64,000 bases of DNA. Origin: Acidobacteriota bacterium (GTDB taxonomy: Bacteria; Acidobacteriota; Thermoanaerobaculia; Multivoradales; JAGPDF01). Location of the stretch: the NCBI GenBank assembly GCA_014584695.1, contig JACTMI010000007.1, forward strand, positions 1-64,000. The letters are read 5' to 3'. Below the pieces are notes generated by a model. That model worked only from the letters and a program-made list of their open reading frames with translations. It had not been told where the DNA came from and searched no databases. Below are positions 60,268 through 64,000 of the stretch, one piece after another. Within the stretch, counting starts at the first letter, position 1. The number at the start of each line of letters is the position of its first letter. The translations under genes and the position numbers were made by a program.

Positions 60268-62589
60268 CTAGAAGGCGAGGCGGTAGCTCAGGCGGAGGTC
60301 TCTGCCGGGCAGGGGCGCCAGGTCCTTCAAGTAAGAGGCGTGGACGCGGGACTCCTGGTCGGTGAGGTTGCGGCCGGAGAGGACGACGTCGTGGACGGTG
60401 CCGGCGAGGAAGAAGCGGTAGCCGATCGCGGCGTCGATCCGCGTGGAGGCCGCCGTTTCCGTCTCGAAGGCCGCCAGCCGGTCCTGCTTGGCGACGCGCA
60501 TCGCCTCGATCTTCCCGAACCAGCTCTCGCTCTGGTAATTGAGGCCGACGCCGTAGCGCAGCGGTGGGATCCGCGGCAGCGGCTGGCCGCTCGCGCGCTC
60601 CTCGGCGCGCACGCCGTCGAGCGAGAGGTGGAGCTCGAGGTGGTTGGGATGCGCGTGGACGAGGCCGAGGTGGGCGTCGATCTCGAAGCCCGAGAGCTCG
60701 GCGTCGACCGCGCCGAAGCGGACCACCGGCAGCCCGTCCTCCTCCTCGCCCGTGAGGCGCTCGACGATGAAGTCGTCGACGCGGTTGTGGAACAGGCTCG
60801 CCTCGACGCGGATCCGCTCGGAGTCGAAGCGGAAGCCGAGGTCGCCGCCCAGGCTCACCTCCTCGCCGAGCGTGACGTCGCCGATCTCGTAGACGCGGGT
60901 CGCGGCGTGCGGGCCGTCCGAGTAGAGCGCCTCCGGATTCGGCAGCGTCACCGAGCGCGACAGAGCGAGCGAAGAGGAGACGCTCTCCGAGAGCTTCCAG
61001 ACCAGGCCGAGCGATCCAGAGACGCCCGAGAAGGAGCGGTCCGGGAGCTCCGCCGGGCGGACGTCGATCTGCTGCGACTCGTAGCGGGCGCCGAACTGCC
61101 AGGTGAGCGGCCCGGCGGCGACCTCCTCGAAGGCGAAGAGCGCCCAGCTGTCGGTGCGGCTGGGAGGCACGAACGCCTCTTCGCCCTCCGCTTCGAAATC
61201 GCGCCGGCCGACCTGCAGACCCCAGGCCCCGGTGACGGAACCGAAGGGCCGGTGGGCCGCCTCGAGGCGCCCCTCCCAGCCGTCGGTCTCGAACCGGGTG
61301 CCGACCTCGTCCCCCTCGAGCTCGAGGTGCCGGTAGTCGTAGTGACCGAAGCGGAACTTCAGCCGCTTCACCGGACCGAAGCCGCGCGCGAGCTCTCCCC
61401 GCAGGTCGACGCGGCGCTGCTCGAGGTCGATCCGAACCGGCTCCTCCTCGCCGTGCTCCTCGCCTTCGTGGTCGTGCTCCTCCCCGTCCTCGTCGTGGCC
61501 GTGCCCGTGGGCATGGCCGGGGACGCCGTAGAGGGTGTCGAAACCCGACACCGAGACGCCGAGAAACCCCGCCTTGCCCACCCACGAGAGACCCAGGCGG
61601 GCGCCGCCGCTCTCGATCGCGCTGTTGGGGAGCACGCCGAAGGCCAGCTCTTCTTCCTCCTCTTCGTCCTCGCCGTGCCCGTGCTCGGCCTCGCGCAGCG
61701 CGCGCGTCTCGGCGAAACCGGGGATCTCGAGGTCCTTCGCCTCGCGCTTCGAGCCGCTCGCGAACCAGGCCAGGCGGCCCAGGTTGCCGGCGAGCTCGAC
61801 CGCGCCCGCGCGCTCGTCCGCCGCCGTGCCGCCGCGCAGCGTGACCGCGCCGGAGATGGGCCGCCCCGGCAGGACTTCCGCGATCGACCCATCGATGACG
61901 TTGACGACACCCCCCACCGCGCTCGACCCGTAGAGCAGCGTCGCCGGCCCGCGCACGATCTCGATCCGCTCGGTCGAGAGCGGCTCCAGGCCGACGGCGT
62001 GGTCGGGGCTGGTGCTCGAGACGTCGCCGGTGCCGAGACCGTTGTCGAGGATGCGGATCCGGTCGCCGCCCAGGCCGCGGATCACCGGCCGGCTGGCGCC
62101 GGGGCCGAAATAGGTGGTCGAGACCCCCGGCTGGCGCGCCAGGGTCTCGCCGAGCGAGGCCTCGGCGGCCACCAGCAGCTCGCTGCCTTGGAGCACCGAG
62201 ACCGGCCGGGCGACATCCCCGGCGGCGCGGGCGTCGGGCGCCGCGGTGACGGTGATCGCCTCGGCGTGGAGAAGGACGTCGAGCTCGATCTCGACCTCCA
62301 CCCTCGCCCCGGCGGCGAGCTCGACGCGCGCGATGGCGCGCCCGTGGCGCGGGCTCGAGGCCTCGATCACGTAGCGGCCCGGAGGCAAGCCGGCGATCTC
62401 GAAGCGGCCCTCGGCGTCCGCCGTCGCCGTCCGCGAGGTGCCGACGACCCGCAAGGTGGCGCCCGCGGCGATCGCGCCGCCGTGGGTCACCGCGCGCCCA
62501 GAGATCGTGCCCTCGTCGGCGGCGTAGGCGGGCGGCGCGACGGCCAGTGTGAAACAGAGGAGAGAAATCGAGAACAGGACCTTCCGCAT
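60268..62589 (-). CDS. TonB-dependent receptor, ZnuD-like (zinc uptake candidate)
   Basis: The 773-residue protein has a signal peptide (VLFSISLLCFTLAVAPPAYA). A carboxypeptidase-regulatory domain (about 28-105) follows, then the plug (ARQPGVSTTYFGPGASRPVI, IRGLGGDRIRILDNG) and a barrel ending in LRLSYRLAF. Two extracellular-loop-like insertions are very rich in His, Glu and Asp (EHGHGEDEEEEEEL; HAHGHGHDEDGEEHDHEGEE), as in the zinc receptor ZnuD. It probably imports zinc or a related metal across the outer membrane. A His-rich exported protein is encoded just upstream. Confidence 0.88.
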   Translation of the reverse strand: MRKVLFSISLLCFTLAVAPPAYAADEGTISGRAVTHGGAIAAGATLRVVGTSRTATADAEGRFEIAGLPPGRYVIEASSPRHGRAIARVELAAGARVEVEIELDVLLHAEAITVTAAPDARAAGDVARPVSVLQGSELLVAAEASLGETLARQPGVSTTYFGPGASRPVIRGLGGDRIRILDNGLGTGDVSSTSPDHAVGLEPLSTERIEIVRGPATLLYGSSAVGGVVNVIDGSIAEVLPGRPISGAVTLRGGTAADERAGAVELAGNLGRLAWFASGSKREAKDLEIPGFAETRALREAEHGHGEDEEEEEELAFGVLPNSAIESGGARLGLSWVGKAGFLGVSVSGFDTLYGVPGHAHGHGHDEDGEEHDHEGEEHGEEEPVRIDLEQRRVDLRGELARGFGPVKRLKFRFGHYDYRHLELEGDEVGTRFETDGWEGRLEAAHRPFGSVTGAWGLQVGRRDFEAEGEEAFVPPSRTDSWALFAFEEVAAGPLTWQFGARYESQQIDVRPAELPDRSFSGVSGSLGLVWKLSESVSSSLALSRSVTLPNPEALYSDGPHAATRVYEIGDVTLGEEVSLGGDLGFRFDSERIRVEASLFHNRVDDFIVERLTGEEEDGLPVVRFGAVDAELSGFEIDAHLGLVHAHPNHLELHLSLDGVRAEERASGQPLPRIPPLRYGVGLNYQSESWFGKIEAMRVAKQDRLAAFETETAASTRIDAAIGYRFFLAGTVHDVVLSGRNLTDQESRVHASYLKDLAPLPGRDLRLSYRLAF

Positions 62590-62692
62590 GAGTCGACTCC
62601 CGAAGGACCGGCGCGCCCTGGCGCGCGGGTGGAGAACGCTCCGCCCGGCCACGCGCCGAACGGACGGGCCGCTACCGCGGCGCGGGAGGGAA

Positions 62693-63067
62693 TCAGGCGG
62701 TGGGCGGGGCGCGACCCGGAGCGATCGCGACCGCGGCCGGACGCGGCGAGCGCTCGGCGGCGGCGGCTTCGACCGGGGAGGCGGTGACGACGGCGGTCGC
62801 GAGCAGTTGCGGCGTGCCGGCGGCGACCTTGCGCGCCGCGGCGAGGCAGGCGCCGCACTGCTCGGCGTGGAGGCCGGCGGTCGCTTCGAAGTGAGCCTCG
62901 TCGCCGTGGTGGACGGCGGCCGACTCGACCAGGTGGATCACGGCCTCGTGGTGCCCCGAGCGGTCGGCGTCCGCGTGGGTTGCGAGCAGGCCGGGGAGGA
63001 AGCAGGCCAGCGTCAGCAGGCCGACGAGTCCCCGGTCGAGCCGGCGGCGGGGCGAGAGCGCGCTCAC
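62693..63067 (-). CDS. small exported His/Cys-containing metal-binding-like protein
   Basis: The 124-residue product starts at GTG 63067 with a signal-like helix (LVGLLTLACFLPGLLATHAD). It contains clustered histidines (GHHEAVIHLVES, VHHGDEAHFEA, LHAEQCGACLAA with CxxC). It lies 103 bases upstream of the ZnuD-like receptor on the same strand, so a metal-related partner role is likely. No ribosome-binding site is visible. AT-rich sequence directly upstream (63068-63088) may hold a -10-like TATAGA and a weak palindrome, consistent with a very short leader. Confidence 0.65.
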   Translation of the reverse strand: MSALSPRRRLDRGLVGLLTLACFLPGLLATHADADRSGHHEAVIHLVESAAVHHGDEAHFEATAGLHAEQCGACLAAARKVAAGTPQLLATAVVTASPVEAAAAERSPRPAAVAIAPGRAPPTA

Positions 63068-63121
63068 TAATGAGAAGTCTATATCATCTGGCCGAGCGTT
63101 CGAGCGGCCCCCGCCGGCGGG

Positions 63122-64000
63122 TCACGACTCCCCCCCTCCGCCGGGCTCGGTCTGCGCGCGGGCGTCGAGCAGGGCGGCCAGCTCGGCCGCCGGCAGCACC
63201 TCCCGCTCGAGGCAGAGCTGGCGGACGGTCTTGCCGGTCGCGACCGCCTCCTGGGCGATCGCCGCGGCGGCGTCGTAGCCGAGGCGCGGCACCAGCGCGG
63301 TGACCATGGCGAGCGACAGCTCGACCAGCTCGGCACAGCGCTCGCGGTTCGCCTGGAGCCCCTCGACGCAGCGCTCGGCGAGCAGCCGGCTCGCCGCCGC
63401 CAGGATCTCGATCGACTCCAGCAGGTCGTGGGCGACGAGCGGCATCATGACGTTGAGCTCGAAGCTGCCCGACATCCCGGCCAGCGTGATCGTCGTGTGA
63501 TTGCCCGCCACCTTGGTGGCGACCATGAGCGCCATCTCCGGAATCACCGGGTTCACCTTGCCCGGCATGATCGAGCTGCCCGGCTGGAGTGAGGGGAGCG
63601 TGATCTCGCCCAGGCCGCAGCGCGGCCCCGAGGCCATCCAGCGCAGGTCGTTGGCGATCTTGGTGATCGAGACGGCGACGGTCGAGAGCGCGCCCGAAAC
63701 CTCGACCGCCGCGTCCTTCGCCGCTAGCGCCTCGAACCGGTTGCGGGCCGGCACGAAGGGGTGGCCGGTCGCCGCGGCCAAGCGCGCGATGACGCGGTCG
63801 GCGAAGCCGGGCGGCGCGTTCAAGCCGGTGCCGACGGCGGTGCCCCCGAGCGCCAGCTCGGCCAGCCGGACGCGCGTCCCGGCGAGCCGCTCGAGGCCGT
63901 TCTCGATCTGCTGCGCATAGCCGCCGAAGACCTGCCCGAGGCGAATCGGCACCGCGTCCTGCAAGTGGGTGCGCCCGATCTTCACCACGTCGTCGAAGGC
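63122..64000 (-). CDS. class II fumarate hydratase/aspartase family, 5' end outside window
   Basis: The visible C-terminal 292 residues contain the superfamily signature [11 protein letters not shown] and [15 protein letters not shown] near the left side. [20 protein letters not shown] and GPRCGLGEI support fumarase; NPVIPE after the signature is also seen in aspartases, so fumarase is likely but not certain. It converts fumarate to malate in the TCA cycle. The frame continues beyond position 64000. Confidence 0.85.
   Translation of the reverse strand, partial: AFDDVVKIGRTHLQDAVPIRLGQVFGGYAQQIENGLERLAGTRVRLAELALGGTAVGTGLNAPPGFADRVIARLAAATGHPFVPARNRFEALAAKDAAVEVSGALSTVAVSITKIANDLRWMASGPRCGLGEITLPSLQPGSSIMPGKVNPVIPEMALMVATKVAGNHTTITLAGMSGSFELNVMMPLVAHDLLESIEILAAASRLLAERCVEGLQANRERCAELVELSLAMVTALVPRLGYDAAAAIAQEAVATGKTVRQLCLEREVLPAAELAALLDARAQTEPGGGGES

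Noticed and set aside
59457-61585. Long minus-strand ORFs over 59.4-61.6 kb rich in GTATGAATGTATG-type repeats
   Set aside because: They are translations of the 12-base repeat arrays and shadows of the receptor and UGSC genes.

Overview
The window is very GC-rich bacterial DNA from a Gram-negative organism. The envelope evidence is a TonB-dependent receptor, outer-membrane barrels, lipoproteins, a Tat-exported protein and many exported repeat proteins. IPTL-CTERM proteins, a GWxTD-domain protein, FG-GAP and carboxypeptidase-regulatory-like proteins and two apparent selenoproteins fit a member of the Acidobacteriota, possibly class Thermoanaerobaculia. That placement is inferred from gene content; no rRNA or marker gene is present to prove it.

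Left part (1-17.3 kb). A truncated IPTL-CTERM protein is followed by an autoregulated-looking ArsR/AHSA1 pair, small membrane proteins and an acetyltransferase. Next comes a tightly coupled minus-strand operon for class I (ATP-dependent, Thauera-type) benzoyl-CoA degradation, in transcription order had-oah-GNAT-dch-bcrC-bcrB-bcrA-bcrD-GNAT-Rrf2. Most junctions are 4-base start/stop overlaps. BcrCBAD dearomatises benzoyl-CoA, and Dch, Had and Oah carry the diene to an open-chain pimelyl-type CoA ester. Two related GNAT acetyltransferases and an Rrf2 regulator with three clustered cysteines are embedded in the operon and may regulate it. A LeuA-like enzyme is divergent from it. A full-length paralogue of the truncated IPTL-CTERM protein follows.

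Middle part (17.3-46 kb). It contains a decayed IS5-family element, exported adhesin-like and protease genes (S8 subtilase, carboxypeptidase-regulatory-like repeat protein, DUF4214, FG-GAP propeller), carbonic anhydrase, a UDP-glucose to UDP-xylose gene pair (Ugd/Uxs), an iron-trafficking protein, a TVP38-like membrane protein and adenine deaminase. It also holds an unusual sigma factor with two region-2-like segments, methyltransferase, ClpX-like ATPase, TPR and lipoprotein genes. Intergenic gaps carry dispersed and tandem repeats.

Right part (46-64 kb). It holds FabH-like, GWxTD and FolE genes, then a coupled operon of a methyltransferase, a SelW-like gene with an in-frame UGA that ORF callers miss, and an HpnB-like glycosyltransferase. 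These are followed by a PTPS/QueD-like protein, a phosphodiesterase, a Kef-type K+/H+ antiporter, an S4 RNA-binding protein, a cyanobacterial-AAR-like fatty acyl reductase, RecQ, and a second UGA-containing redox gene (UGSC motif, ArsC/glutaredoxin-like). The window closes with palindromic repeat arrays, a histidine-rich ZnuD-like receptor with a small metal-binding-like partner, and a truncated fumarase.

The main discoveries are the two overlooked selenoprotein genes, each with a plausible SECIS hairpin; the GNAT/Rrf2 genes built into the benzoyl-CoA operon; and a twin-hairpin repeat whose two copies show compensating base changes.
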